NCBI GenBank assembly: GCA_946629635.1
Contig: CAMOYA010000003.1
Span: 1 to 64,000, forward strand
DNA: 64,000 nt
From: an uncultured Clostridia bacterium
GTDB taxonomy: Bacteria > Bacillota > Clostridia > Christensenellales > Aristaeellaceae
Direction: 5' to 3'
Shown here: positions 1 through 8,713 of the stretch, piece after piece
Layout of the letters: every line of letters begins with the position of its first letter
Position numbering within the stretch: position 1 is the stretch's first letter
The notes under the pieces: generated by a model
Seen by the model: the letters and a program-made list of their open reading frames with translations, nothing else
Told to the model about the DNA's origin: nothing
Databases searched by the model: none
Made by a program: the position numbers and the translations under genes

Positions 1-42
1 GTCATATACTTTTTTGACGTCCGTCAGTTTTACGCTTGCCAT
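1..42 (-). CDS. Sugar ABC transporter ATP-binding protein, MsmX/UgpC type (5' end only)
   Basis: Only the first 14 codons lie in the window, reading MASVKLTDVKKVYD. This is the usual beginning of MsmX/UgpC/MalK-type ATPases, just ahead of the Walker A region. A strong ribosome binding site (AGGAGG) sits about 8 bases upstream, and the gene follows two MalFG-like permeases in the same direction. Such ATPases energise several carbohydrate importers in Firmicutes. The two other importers in this window lack an ATPase gene, so sharing is likely, but that is inference. The rest of the gene lies outside the window. Confidence 0.75.
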   Translation of the reverse strand, partial: MASVKLTDVKKVYD

Positions 43-125
43 CTGTCTTTCCTCCTACCTTATCCTCCGCAACCTCAATCGGCGCGGCTCCACACTGTGG
101 AGACCGCTTGTTTCGGTTGATTTCA

Positions 126-163
126 CCTCTGACGAGACTTCCGCCTCAGGCGGTCGTCAGAGG
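126..163 (-). other. Stem-loop between permease and ATPase genes
   Basis: A 10-base outer stem (126-135 with 154-163) encloses a 5-base inner stem (141-145 with 149-153). There is no T-tract in the transcript direction, so it looks like an RNA-stabilising or processing element within the operon and not a terminator. Confidence 0.5.
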
Positions 164-164
164 T

Positions 165-1034
165 TCATCCTTTAACAGCCCCACCGGTAACGCCTTCAAC
201 GTAGTACCGCTGCAGGCACATGAACAGCACCGTCACCGGAACCGCCACCAGCACGCCGCCGGAGCAGAACATGGTGTAATTCTTGGAAATCTGATCCTTG
301 TTCAGCCAGTCATACAGGCCGACCGCCACGTTCTTCCCCGCGGAGGTTCCGAAGGAAATGTACCTGGCAAACACATAGTCTCCCCAGGGGCCCATGAAAG
401 CCGTCAGGATCGTATAGATGACGATGGGCTTGGAAAGCGGAAGAATGATCTTGTAGAGCACCTGCGCCCTCGTTGCGCCGTCAACGCGGGCCGCCTCGTC
501 CAGCGACATGGGGATCGTGTCAAAGAAGCCCTTGGAAACATAGTACCCCATGCCGGAGGAAGCGATATACACCAGGATCAGGCCCGGAACCGCATTGGCC
601 TGGGTCATGCCGAGATCCTTCAGCACGCGGTACAGGATGATCATGGACAGCATGCCCGGGAACATCCCCAGGATCAGCATGATCCGCATCAGCGGCTGGC
701 GCATCTTGAAGCGGAAGCGGCTCAGCGTGTAGCTCATGCAGAGCACGATGATCGTCTGGAACACCGCCGTGACCAGCGCGGCAATGAAGGTGTTCAGATA
801 CCAGCGGGGAAAGTCCGTCTCAAACAGGCGGGTGTAATTGTCCAGTCCCCACTGCTTCGGAATAATGTATCCCACGGGGCCGGTGCCTTCCACCCGGAAG
901 GACTGCAGCACGATGCACACGAAGGGAATCAGCCAGACGACGCTGATCACGATCAGCAGGATATGGATCGCCGTATTGCTGATCGCCCGGGAGGTCCGCA
1001 GGCCCATGTGGCGTTTCATCGTCGATTCACTCAT
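165..1034 (-). CDS. Carbohydrate ABC transporter permease, MalG/GanQ-like
   Basis: This 289-residue inner-membrane subunit of a maltose-type importer has six predicted membrane segments. It carries the EAA loop (EAARVDGA) near residue 195 that docks on the ATPase, and the typical ending VEGVTGGAVKG. Length is normal for MalG relatives. The start ATG overlaps the stop of the upstream MalF-like gene by one base, and GAGGAGG lies about 9 bases before it. Its place in an operon with a GH53 galactanase makes it comparable to GanQ of Bacillus subtilis, which takes up galacto-oligosaccharides. That substrate is inferred from context only; a maltodextrin permease would look similar. Confidence 0.9.
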   Translation of the reverse strand: MSESTMKRHMGLRTSRAISNTAIHILLIVISVVWLIPFVCIVLQSFRVEGTGPVGYIIPKQWGLDNYTRLFETDFPRWYLNTFIAALVTAVFQTIIVLCMSYTLSRFRFKMRQPLMRIMLILGMFPGMLSMIILYRVLKDLGMTQANAVPGLILVYIASSGMGYYVSKGFFDTIPMSLDEAARVDGATRAQVLYKIILPLSKPIVIYTILTAFMGPWGDYVFARYISFGTSAGKNVAVGLYDWLNKDQISKNYTMFCSGGVLVAVPVTVLFMCLQRYYVEGVTGGAVKG

Positions 1035-2575
1035 CAGCGGAAATCCTCCTCATTCTTGATACTGGGCAGCAGATTGTAAACGATCAGGGAAATCAGCGCG
1101 ACCACCACAAACACCAGGATACCGATGACGGATGCCAGATAATACTGGGTCTCCGCGCCCATGGTAATCTTGAACAGCCAGGTGATCAGCAGGTCCGTAT
1201 AGCCCACGGTGCCCGCCGCGGAGGAGGCCGCCGGATTCGTCGGCGCACCGCCGGTCAGCAGATAGATCACGTTGAAGTTGTTCATGTTCCCGGTAAAGCT
1301 GGTCAGCAGGTAGGGACCGGTCACGAACAGCATATACGGCAGCGTGATTTTCCGGTACTGCTGCCATCCGCTGGCCCCGTCGATCTTGGCGGATTCATAA
1401 AGATCCGCCGGGATGTTCATCAGGATGCCGGTGGTGATCAGCATCAGATACGGTATTCCGATCCAGATATTGATCAGGATCACGGTCACCCGGGCCCAGG
1501 TGGCCTCCTCCCAGAAGGGCAGCGCCTTGGTGATCAGCCCCAGATCCATCAGCGTCGTATTGATGATGCCGTTCTTGGCGAACATCTTGGATACATACAG
1601 CAGGGAGATGAACTGGGGAATCGCGATGGTCAGTACCAGAATCGTGCGCCAGCCCTTCTTGAACCGGATGCCCTTCTTGTTGATGGCCATGGCCACGAAC
1701 ATGCCCAGGAAATAGTTCGTGAAGGTGGCAAAGAACGCCCAGATCAGCGTCCAGATCAGCACCTCGCCGAAGGTGGCCGCATAGGACTGCGTACCGGCTC
1801 CGCCGGTCACATCCCAGGAGAGCATCGTATTGAAGTTGTCCAGCCCCACCCAGGTAAACAGCGCATTCGTATATCCGTTGTGCGCGCCGTCATAGTTGGT
1901 GAATGCCACCAGGATCATGAAAAAGATCGGCAGCACGGTAAAGATCAGAATGCCCGTGACCGGCAGTGCCAGCAGCGTCTTGTGGAACTGATCGTCCACG
2001 ATGCTGTGCAGATCTTCCTTTCCGCTTTTGAGCGGCTTTCCGGAGGCCAAAATCTTCTCCGCCATTTTGTTCTGCCGGATGTTCACCCGCCAGGAATAGA
2101 TGAAGGCGATGATGAAGAAAATGGTCAGCACGCCGTACAGCAGAATCTGGAAGGAATTATCGTGATAGGTGGTCACGTACACGTCGTAGATTTCATTGTA
2201 CTCCTTGCCGGGGCCTTCCGTTCCCAGCGTCGGCAGCATGCTCAGCCATTTGCCTCCGGAGAGGATCATGTAGCCGATAAACACGATTTCAAACAGCAGG
2301 AAAAGAATGCCCCGCAGGATCTGACCCCTGGCCAGATTGCCAAACCCCATGACAAAAAAGGATGTTTTCGTTTTCCAGTCCCCGTGAACAAACGTGCTCC
2401 CGATGTCCTTCAGCTCCCGGCCGACAGCTTTCAGTCCCTGCATCAGCAGCGTCCAGAGCTTCATGAAGAAATGGGCAATGCCCAGGGGGATGGAGACAAA
2501 GAACTTTTTGAGCCTGTACAGGAACTTCTGTCCCTTCGACAGCTTCAGAAATTCCAGATCGCTGTACTGTTTCAT
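1034..2575 (-). CDS. Carbohydrate ABC transporter permease, MalF/GanP-like with N-terminal extension
   Basis: A permease subunit of 513 residues when started at the ATG at 2575, which has GGAGG about 7 bases upstream; an in-frame ATG 16 codons earlier lacks one. The N-terminal ~200 residues hold an amphipathic stretch and two to three membrane segments before the MalF-like core, so it is longer than the ~420-residue Bacillus GanP. The EAA loop (ESAKIDGA) lies near residue 405. It pairs with the downstream MalG-like subunit, and the genes touch. The galactan-related substrate is inferred from the neighbouring endo-galactanase. Confidence 0.9.
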   Translation of the reverse strand: MKQYSDLEFLKLSKGQKFLYRLKKFFVSIPLGIAHFFMKLWTLLMQGLKAVGRELKDIGSTFVHGDWKTKTSFFVMGFGNLARGQILRGILFLLFEIVFIGYMILSGGKWLSMLPTLGTEGPGKEYNEIYDVYVTTYHDNSFQILLYGVLTIFFIIAFIYSWRVNIRQNKMAEKILASGKPLKSGKEDLHSIVDDQFHKTLLALPVTGILIFTVLPIFFMILVAFTNYDGAHNGYTNALFTWVGLDNFNTMLSWDVTGGAGTQSYAATFGEVLIWTLIWAFFATFTNYFLGMFVAMAINKKGIRFKKGWRTILVLTIAIPQFISLLYVSKMFAKNGIINTTLMDLGLITKALPFWEEATWARVTVILINIWIGIPYLMLITTGILMNIPADLYESAKIDGASGWQQYRKITLPYMLFVTGPYLLTSFTGNMNNFNVIYLLTGGAPTNPAASSAAGTVGYTDLLITWLFKITMGAETQYYLASVIGILVFVVVALISLIVYNLLPSIKNEEDFR

Positions 2576-2604
2576 TCCGGCCTCCGCTCCTTTTTTACGA
2601 AGAC

Positions 2605-2634
2605 GGCCGGAACCAATCATCATTGGCTCCGGCC
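2605..2634 (-). other. Stem-loop between solute-binding protein and permease genes
   Basis: Inverted repeat of 12 paired bases with one mismatch (GGCCGGA and CCAAT arms around a 4-base loop). It lies between the binding-protein stop (2706) and the permease start (2575). No T-run follows, so it more likely protects the 3' end of the upstream message than stops transcription. Stem-loops stand at the same place in the two other importer operons of this window. Confidence 0.6.
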
Positions 2635-2705
2635 AGGTGTTTCACAATTCAGTCTCCGCCGGATCCGCAGGGATCAGCGGCGCTTCATTGTTCAGATGAT
2701 ATCTC

Positions 2706-4232
2706 TCAGTTCTGCGCGATGGTGATGGCAGTGCCGTCCCAGGTCACGGTATAGTTGCCGGGAGCCAGGAAGACGATGTTGTTGTCGCCGATGTCCTCGC
2801 CCAGGTCCTGAATCAGTTCCTTGCCCTCGGTGACCTGCTGGAAGCCCTTGTCGGTGTCCCAGCTGCCGGGATTGACGATCCGGCCGCCCATATAGTCGCT
2901 TTCCGGAACGTCCAGCGTCACGGCGCCGTCCTTCAGGTAATAGGTTTCTTCCTGATCCGCATTGTTCCAGCCGTTCCACGCGCCCACGAAGAGCAGGGCG
3001 GAACTGTCCAGCGTGAACAGCTCGGCGATCTTGTTGTAGTAGTTGTCCAGCGCCTGCTGCAGGCCGGCATCGTCCGTCGCGGCCTTCACGTCATCCGCGA
3101 TGACCTTGGCGATATCCCACCAGGAGCCATGGATCTGGCCCTGCGGCACGGAGTAGGGAGACTGGGCCAGCAGCGCAGCCAGACCGGCGTTCGCCTGAAC
3201 GGCTTCCGCCTGCTGATCCACCAGGTTGGAGGGGCCCCATGCGCGGGCTTCAAACCGCTCCATCTGGCACTTCTCGCCGCTCAGATACTGGGCCAGACGA
3301 TGGGTCACACCGCCCTTGAGCGGATCGACCTGCGGCTTGACGCCCATCAGCTTGCAGCCGTTGAAGGAGCCCAGGTGATATTCCTTGCCGTCCACTTCGA
3401 AGGAGGGCAGATCCGCAACGCCCAGGTTGTCTCCCAGGATTTCCTGCGCCGTCACGAAGTCCCACGTTCCGCTGACCACGATGGCCGCGCCGGAATTGAA
3501 CTCGTTCACGGAGGAAGCGCTCAGATGGAAGGGAGAATCCACCAGCTTCTTCATGCCCTTGACAGCCACCAGACCGTTGGCGCTGTTGAAGGTATCATCC
3601 ACGGAAATGAAGTTGCCTTCGTCATCCGTGGTCCAGTTGGAATGGCAGCCGGTCGCAAAGAAGAAGGAAGCCGCGTACCAGGCGGAGGTGTTCATTTCGA
3701 AGGCGAAATACTTCTGCGCCGCCTCGCAGTCCGCGATCAGCTTCTCCAGGGAGTCCACATCCTCCTCCGGAATCACGCTCTTGTCATAGTACATGAAATA
3801 TCCGTTGTCCGCGGTCAGCGGATAGGCATACAGCACATCGCCGGACTTGGCCGCCGCCACAACGCCCGCCGCGTTGGCCGCTTCAACCGTTTCGGAGGCC
3901 TTCACGCCCAGGGAATCCAGCGCGCCGGCCTGCACCAGACGGGCGAACTGGTCCTGCGCGAAGCAGAAGATATCGCCGCCGGCTTCCACGTCCGTAATCA
4001 TCTGCGTCGCCGCATCCGATTCGGAAACCGCTTCGATGGTCGCATTGATCTTGATCCCGTCGGTATTGGTGGCATTGTAGTCATCCACCTGCTTCTGGGT
4101 CAGGTCCTTGATTTCCTCCGCCACCCACAGGGTAACGTCATACTCGCCCGCAAAGGGCTGCTCGGCGGAAGCCGTCACGCACAGGGACAGTGCCATGATC
4201 GCCGCCAGAACGATCGCCAGGAATTTTTTCAT
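2706..4232 (-). CDS. Extracellular sugar-binding protein, MalE/GanS-like, with C-terminal extra domain
   Basis: A secreted substrate-binding protein of 508 residues. The N-terminus is a signal peptide with a probable type I cleavage after ASA near residue 24. It has no clear lipobox (LSLC is a poor match), which is unusual for a Gram-positive binding protein. Residues ~25-405 resemble maltose-type binding proteins. The last ~95 residues hold a separate Gly/Asn/Trp-rich beta domain (FVGAWNGWNN, then GNYTVTWDGT) resembling starch-binding or CBM48-like modules. The start at 4232 is preferred over an ATG 18 codons upstream because AAAGGA precedes it. It has its own sigma-A promoter. Role: capture of oligosaccharides, probably from galactan, judged from the adjacent GH53 enzyme. 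Confidence 0.88.
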   Translation of the reverse strand: MKKFLAIVLAAIMALSLCVTASAEQPFAGEYDVTLWVAEEIKDLTQKQVDDYNATNTDGIKINATIEAVSESDAATQMITDVEAGGDIFCFAQDQFARLVQAGALDSLGVKASETVEAANAAGVVAAAKSGDVLYAYPLTADNGYFMYYDKSVIPEEDVDSLEKLIADCEAAQKYFAFEMNTSAWYAASFFFATGCHSNWTTDDEGNFISVDDTFNSANGLVAVKGMKKLVDSPFHLSASSVNEFNSGAAIVVSGTWDFVTAQEILGDNLGVADLPSFEVDGKEYHLGSFNGCKLMGVKPQVDPLKGGVTHRLAQYLSGEKCQMERFEARAWGPSNLVDQQAEAVQANAGLAALLAQSPYSVPQGQIHGSWWDIAKVIADDVKAATDDAGLQQALDNYYNKIAELFTLDSSALLFVGAWNGWNNADQEETYYLKDGAVTLDVPESDYMGGRIVNPGSWDTDKGFQQVTEGKELIQDLGEDIGDNNIVFLAPGNYTVTWDGTAITIAQN

Positions 4233-4327
4233 GAGAAAACATCCTTTCTTATTATTTTTGTCGGAACACAGACGGGCAACAGACATCCCTGCCCATTGTC
4301 CGCCTTATTCCGTTCAAATTCGGAAAT

Positions 4328-4356
4328 ATTGTATCGCCTGTCTCTTTTTTTGTCAA
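4328..4356 (-). promoter_or_regulatory. Sigma-A promoter of the binding-protein/permease genes
   Basis: On the minus strand, a perfect -35 TTGACA (4351-4356) and a TACAAT -10 (4328-4333) are separated by 17 bases. Transcription would start near 4321, leaving a leader of about 90 bases. It sits between the galactanase and binding-protein genes, so the transporter can be made without the enzyme. Confidence 0.85.
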
Positions 4357-4392
4357 CAGAAACTTTTCCTAGCATCCTTATTTTTCAACATT

Positions 4393-4404
4393 GGTAACGT
4401 TTCC
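4393..4404 (-). promoter_or_regulatory. LacI/CcpA-type operator upstream of the promoter
   Basis: GGTAACGTTTCC is a near-palindrome centred on AACGTT, the hallmark of LacI-family sites and of CcpA cre sites. Its centre is about 77 bases before the predicted start site, upstream of the -35. That suits activation or looping better than simple blocking. No regulator gene of this family is in the window. Confidence 0.5.
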
Positions 4405-4426
4405 GGCGCGCGGCCCTTTTCCGATG

Positions 4427-6397
4427 TTACTCCACCACCGCATTCAGCATCGCATCGTCGATTTTACCCCATGCGCCGTTCCCTTCCCCGGCGCATTTCA
4501 CATAGACACCGACGGTCACTTCGCTCCCGGCCGGATGATCGAAAGCCGTAACCCGGCCCGTGTCCCAGTTGCCGTATCCGCTGATCGTCATCGGACAGGT
4601 GCCCACCGTTTCCCCGTCCACCTTCGCATAGGCATAGATCTCCGTTTCCCCGCAGTCGCCCCCCATGATGGATACGGAGAACTTGAACCGCCCTTCCGGC
4701 AGATCCGTCACCGTCTGCTCCACGGTAAACTCCACGCTGTTCTTGGCCGCGCTCCAGAAATGCATATGCTTCGATCCGGTCAGCGAGTCCGTTTTCTTGT
4801 CCTCCACATACAGCTCGTCCGCCTTCTTCAGGTCCGTAATCCGCCAGGCGTCTCCGCCTTCCTCGAAGCTGTAATCCTGCAGATAATTGTATTCAATCAT
4901 GGAAACGTAGCATTTCGCGGCCATCCCGCCGGCTTCTCCCGCAATCTCATAAACCGCCGGGCCGGAGGCGTGCATCCGCTCATTCTCCTCCTCCGTCAGG
5001 TTCCAGACCACCGGAACCGGCTGCCGGCTGTTGTCCGTCATCACTGCGTTCACGGTTTCCGGCAGCTGAAGCGGCATCGCCAGGTCACAGATCACCGTCG
5101 GCTCCTCCAGCGCGTCCGCCTTCAGCTCCGTTTCATTGCCCTCCCGCATCATCCGGAATACCTTCAGGGATTCCAGCGGTTTTCCCTCCGCGTCAAAGAA
5201 GGCCTGATTGTCCACCGCGCTGCCGCCGTAGTATTTCCCCGCATCGTCCGGATCGTAGACCGCGGCATAGCTGGAGGCCCAGCCGGAGCCGTACTTTTCC
5301 CAGATCTCATGGTTTTCCTCCCAGGAGCTGCGGCCAACCGTGATCCACGCGCCTTCCCAGTAGCAGACGCCGATGCCTGAGGGCGTGCCGTTGACCACCG
5401 TATCCGTAATGTTCCGGATGGCGTTGGCCTGGCCCTGAACGGTGAAGGGGTAATCCTTCACGATCCCGCCGCCGCCCCCGATCGTGTTCCCGGAAAAGTC
5501 CGTATCCTCCTCCGTAAAGGCATAGGAGGTTTCCATGACCATGACCTTCTTGCCGTAGGTTTCGGCAATTTCCGTCAGAATCGCGGAAAGGTTCTCCAGC
5601 GTGCCATGCCAGTAGGGATAGTAGGAAGTGCCGAATACGTCGTAGTGAATGAGGCCGTTCTTTTCATAGTAGGCCAGCTTGCTGGCATAGGTCCGGTAGC
5701 TGTCCGCCTTTTCCGGATTTGCAAAATGCACCGCGATCAGCGCATCCGGGTACACCTCCCGCACGCCCCTCGCTCCCGCATCCATGATATAGGCGATGTT
5801 CATCCAGATCTTTTCGCCCGCCAGCCGCCCGTTCGTTTCATTGCCGACCTGCACCATGCCGACATCCACCCCGGCGTCCTTCAGCTTCTGCATGCAATCC
5901 CGGGTATACTGATAAACCGCCTCCCGCTTCTCGTGGATATCCGTGATGTTCTTCCAGGCCCGGGGCACCATCTGCTTGGACGGATCCGCCCAGAAGTCGG
6001 AATAATGGAAATCCACCAGCAGCTTCATGCCGCAGGCCGTCGCCCGCTTTCCGATCTCCACCGCGGCATCGATATCGCAGTTGCCCCCGCCGAACCCGCG
6101 CCATTCCGCATCGTACGGATCGTTCCATACCCGGACCCGGATATAATTGATGCCCTGAGATGCCAGAATCCGGAACAGATCCGTCTCGTTTCCGTCAAAG
6201 TCGAAATAACGGACCCCGCTCTTTTCCTCCGCCAGCACGCTGGAAACATCCATGCCGAAGATGAAATCCTCCGGCAGATTTTCCACCTTTTTCACGTACA
6301 GGGAGCTTGCTTCAGCCGTTTCCGCCCCGGCCGTCACCGGCAGCACGGGAATCAGGCTCAGCAGCAGAACCAGGGATACCAGCATACGCAATTTCAT
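4427..6397 (-). CDS. ganB: Secreted arabinogalactan endo-beta-1,4-galactanase (GH53) with Ig-like and carbohydrate-binding domains
   Basis: A 656-residue extracellular enzyme that cuts beta-1,4-galactan side chains of pectin. A signal peptide (residues 1-25, cleavage near TAGA) is followed by a GH53 barrel. The acid/base is Glu187 in VGNETN and the nucleophile is Glu289 in VMVMETSYAF; GMDVSSV and RVRVWNDP are also typical of the family. After about residue 400 come a Big_4-like immunoglobulin domain (~425-505) and a ~150-residue C-terminal domain like the galactan-binding CBM61 found on other GH53 enzymes. The start at 6397 has GGAGGCGG upstream; an in-frame ATG 16 codons earlier does not. 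The next three genes encode an importer, a layout matching ganSPQAB of Bacillus subtilis, but no beta-galactosidase is visible here. Confidence 0.92.
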   Translation of the reverse strand: MKLRMLVSLVLLLSLIPVLPVTAGAETAEASSLYVKKVENLPEDFIFGMDVSSVLAEEKSGVRYFDFDGNETDLFRILASQGINYIRVRVWNDPYDAEWRGFGGGNCDIDAAVEIGKRATACGMKLLVDFHYSDFWADPSKQMVPRAWKNITDIHEKREAVYQYTRDCMQKLKDAGVDVGMVQVGNETNGRLAGEKIWMNIAYIMDAGARGVREVYPDALIAVHFANPEKADSYRTYASKLAYYEKNGLIHYDVFGTSYYPYWHGTLENLSAILTEIAETYGKKVMVMETSYAFTEEDTDFSGNTIGGGGGIVKDYPFTVQGQANAIRNITDTVVNGTPSGIGVCYWEGAWITVGRSSWEENHEIWEKYGSGWASSYAAVYDPDDAGKYYGGSAVDNQAFFDAEGKPLESLKVFRMMREGNETELKADALEEPTVICDLAMPLQLPETVNAVMTDNSRQPVPVVWNLTEEENERMHASGPAVYEIAGEAGGMAAKCYVSMIEYNYLQDYSFEEGGDAWRITDLKKADELYVEDKKTDSLTGSKHMHFWSAAKNSVEFTVEQTVTDLPEGRFKFSVSIMGGDCGETEIYAYAKVDGETVGTCPMTISGYGNWDTGRVTAFDHPAGSEVTVGVYVKCAGEGNGAWGKIDDAMLNAVVE

Positions 6398-6441
6398 GTT
6401 TTCCGCCTCCCGCTTGATGTTTTTTGTTTCAACCGTCCGGC

Positions 6442-7458
6442 TCACTCCGCCCCGAGGAGCAGCTCCGCCGCCTTTTCCGCGAGCCCGTCCTCCAGATGCC
6501 GGGAACCGGCGCCCAGCATCATCCGATACGTTTCCGGCTCATAGATCAGCCAGTTTCCGGCCGCGGACAGCCCCGTCTCCGGATCGTGCACGCATTTTCC
6601 CTCCTGCCCCGGCAGGAACCATTCCCCATAATCCGCCAGATGCGATTCCGGCACGATATACAGATCCGCGCTCCGGAGCTCGTCCGATCCGAAGAGCGCA
6701 TAGGTGAAGGGCCGGATCTGCACCTTCCGGATCGGAGAAGGCAACTGCTGCTCCAGCCGGTCCGCCAGCTCCGCGCCCCTTCGGACCGTTCCGTCCATAT
6801 AGATCATGATCTTGTTCTCCGGCGCGGCATCCGTCACGCGGATGAAAATAAACCCGCCGATCAGGCCCGCCGCGATCATCCAGGCCAGCAGGCCGGGAAT
6901 CATGATCCGGATCCGCCGAACTGCCCGCAGGAGGCGAACCGACGGCGCCTCCCGGCCCCGGGGTGCGGGGTCGCCTCCATCGGGCAGTTCGATTCCCGTC
7001 AGATACCGGTGGGCGGTTTCCGCCCGGAGCTGCGTTCCTTCCTTCGGCATGAGCGGAAGCAGATCAGCGTCCATGTTCAGCGAAAGGTCCTCCGCTTCCC
7101 CGTGCAGGATCACCTTCCGCACGGGCACGCTTCGGGGAATCCGGAAAACCTCCGACGAGATGTTCAGCCGCCCCTCACAAACGGTCTTTTCACCGCTTTC
7201 CAGGCGCTGCAGGTGCTCCGCCCGGGCTTTCGCCGGAAGGTATCCGCACACGATCAGCAGGATGCCGATCCAGCCCAGCAGCGTCATGCTGCCCAGGATG
7301 ATCCACAGCATGACGGACGCATTGCCCGTGCGCACATTCAGGAACAGCACCGTCAGCAGCACCGCCGAGCACGCGGCCAGCGCAATCACGACGATCCGGA
7401 GATGTTCCGCCCTTTTCCGAAGCCGCAGGCTCTCCTGCCCCGCATACAGATTCTTCAT
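6442..7458 (-). CDS. Membrane protein of unknown function at head of galactan operon
   Basis: I do not recognise this 338-residue protein. It has two membrane helices near residues 21-42 and 51-73, and a cytoplasmic or loop region of about 110 residues. A third helix near 187-209 is followed by an outside domain of about 130 residues. That last domain has alternating strand/helix stretches such as KIMIYMDGTVRRGAEL and a WFLPGQEG segment. No catalytic motif is evident. The gene is first in the galactan operon behind a good promoter, 44 bases before the galactanase start, so a sensory or secretion-assisting role is possible but unproven. Confidence 0.75.
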   Translation of the reverse strand: MKNLYAGQESLRLRKRAEHLRIVVIALAACSAVLLTVLFLNVRTGNASVMLWIILGSMTLLGWIGILLIVCGYLPAKARAEHLQRLESGEKTVCEGRLNISSEVFRIPRSVPVRKVILHGEAEDLSLNMDADLLPLMPKEGTQLRAETAHRYLTGIELPDGGDPAPRGREAPSVRLLRAVRRIRIMIPGLLAWMIAAGLIGGFIFIRVTDAAPENKIMIYMDGTVRRGAELADRLEQQLPSPIRKVQIRPFTYALFGSDELRSADLYIVPESHLADYGEWFLPGQEGKCVHDPETGLSAAGNWLIYEPETYRMMLGAGSRHLEDGLAEKAAELLLGAE

Positions 7459-7495
7459 TGCGCCATCCGTCTTTCAGTTCGTTTTTGATACAGCG

Positions 7496-7524
7496 ATTAT
7501 ACCGGAATCGGAAATGATTTTCAA
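7496..7524 (-). promoter_or_regulatory. Sigma-A promoter of the galactan operon
   Basis: On the minus strand, TTGAAA (7519-7524) and a perfect TATAAT (7496-7501) have a 17-base spacer, giving a short leader before the gene starting at 7458. It is divergent from the msrA promoter only 17 bases away. Confidence 0.8.
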
Positions 7525-7540
7525 CGTCCCGGCCGCTCCG

Positions 7541-7570
7541 TTGAACAATCCCGCCCCCGCATGGTATAAT
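7541..7570 (+). promoter_or_regulatory. Sigma-A promoter of msrA
   Basis: TTGAAC (7541-7546) and TATAAT (7565-7570) are 18 bases apart, with an extended -10 TGG just before TATAAT. The start codon of msrA follows about 35 bases after the probable start site. Confidence 0.75.
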
Positions 7571-7611
7571 GAACGCCGACAGTCACGGAAAAGCGGAAAG
7601 GGGAATAGCGG

Positions 7612-8100
7612 ATGGAGAAGACGATTTATCTGGCCGGCGGTTGCTTCTGGGGCATGCAGAAGTTCATGGATCAGTTTGACGGCGTGATCCGCACGGAGGT
7701 CGGTTATGCCAACGGGCCCGATCAGGCACCCAGCTATGAGGATGTCTGCCATGACAGCGGGCATGCGGAAACCGTCCGCGTCGATTATGATCCGGAAAAG
7801 ACAACGCTGACGGAGCTTCTGCATTTTTATTTCATGGTGATCGATCCCCTGTCCGTCAACCGGCAGGGGCATGACGAAGGCATTCAGTACCGGACCGGCA
7901 TCTATTATACGGATCCCTCCCAGCTGCCGGAAATCGAAGCAGTCTGGGCGGAGGAAGAAAAAAGGGCCGGCGCGAAGCTGGCCGTGGAAAAGCAGCCGCT
8001 TGACAATTTCTTCTCCGCGGAGGAATATCACCAAAAGTATCTGGACAAGAATCCGGGAGGGTACTGCCACATTCCCCCGCGCTTTTTCAGCATCCAGTAA
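7612..8100 (+). CDS. msrA: Peptide-methionine (S)-S-oxide reductase MsrA
   Basis: A cytoplasmic repair enzyme of 162 residues that reduces methionine-S-sulfoxide in proteins. The signature GGCFWG with the catalytic cysteine is at residues 9-14. The downstream HDSGHAETVRVDYDP and YRTGIYY segments are characteristic of MsrA. At 162 residues it is near the short end of the family and has no MsrB domain. AAAGGGG lies upstream of the ATG. The resolving cysteines seen in some MsrA tails are absent, as the C-terminus ends PRFFSIQ. Confidence 0.95.
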   Translation: MEKTIYLAGGCFWGMQKFMDQFDGVIRTEVGYANGPDQAPSYEDVCHDSGHAETVRVDYDPEKTTLTELLHFYFMVIDPLSVNRQGHDEGIQYRTGIYYTDPSQLPEIEAVWAEEEKRAGAKLAVEKQPLDNFFSAEEYHQKYLDKNPGGYCHIPPRFFSIQ

Positions 8101-8146
8101 TCCTTCATGCGAAGCAGACAGATCATACAGGGATAACGAAACAAGA

Positions 8147-8713
8147 ATGAATACGCGAAGCCTGAACCGGGAGATTCTGGATATCGGCGTGCCATCGTTT
8201 CTGGAAACGCTGTTTACCACCTTTGCGGCCATCATCGACTCCAAGATGGTCGCCGTGATGGGCGTTTCAGCCATTTCTGCCGTTTCTGTAACCAATCAGC
8301 CGCGGCTTTTCCTTTTCAGCATCTTCTTCGCGATCCAGACGGTGACCACCAGCCTCGTGGCCAAGTATTCCGGGCGGAATGACCGGGAAGCGGCCAACCG
8401 CGTGTTTGATCACGCGCTGAAGCTGGTGGTGATCCTATCGATCGGGCTTGGGCTGATCTCCGTCCTGCTGGCCGAACCGATCCTGAGGCTTTTTTCCGGC
8501 CAGAAGGACACGCTGGAGAGCTCCGTGATCTATTTCCGGATCGTGATGGCCGGAACGGAAGAAGCGTCTTTTCCGTCTCTTGCATTTTGGCCTGAAATCG
8601 ATATAATGGAAGCAGTCATTTGGAACATGGATTCCGGGGAGGGCTCGCAATGGAAACAGGTGTGGTGGTGGCAATTGCCGTCGTTCTTTTTGTGGCAATC
8701 TTTGCTGTGCTGA
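8147..8713 (+). pseudogene. Truncated MATE-family multidrug exporter (5' fragment)
   Basis: From the ATG at 8147 about 136 residues match the first four membrane helices of a MATE/NorM exporter: a start MNTRSLNREILDIGVPSFLE, then ATNQ-like and TSLVAKYSGR regions. The match stops near 8554 at YFRIVMAG. The open frame then runs through unrelated sequence, including a promoter and the start of the next gene, to a stop at 8713. Full MATE proteins have about 450 residues, so roughly 300 codons are missing. The ribosome binding site is weak. It is best read as a gene remnant left by a deletion. Confidence 0.75.
8580..8607 (+). promoter_or_regulatory. Promoter of the small membrane protein gene
   Basis: TTGCAT (8580-8585) and TATAAT (8602-8607) with a 16-base spacer, located just after the MATE homology ends and about 43 bases before the next start codon. 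Confidence 0.6.
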
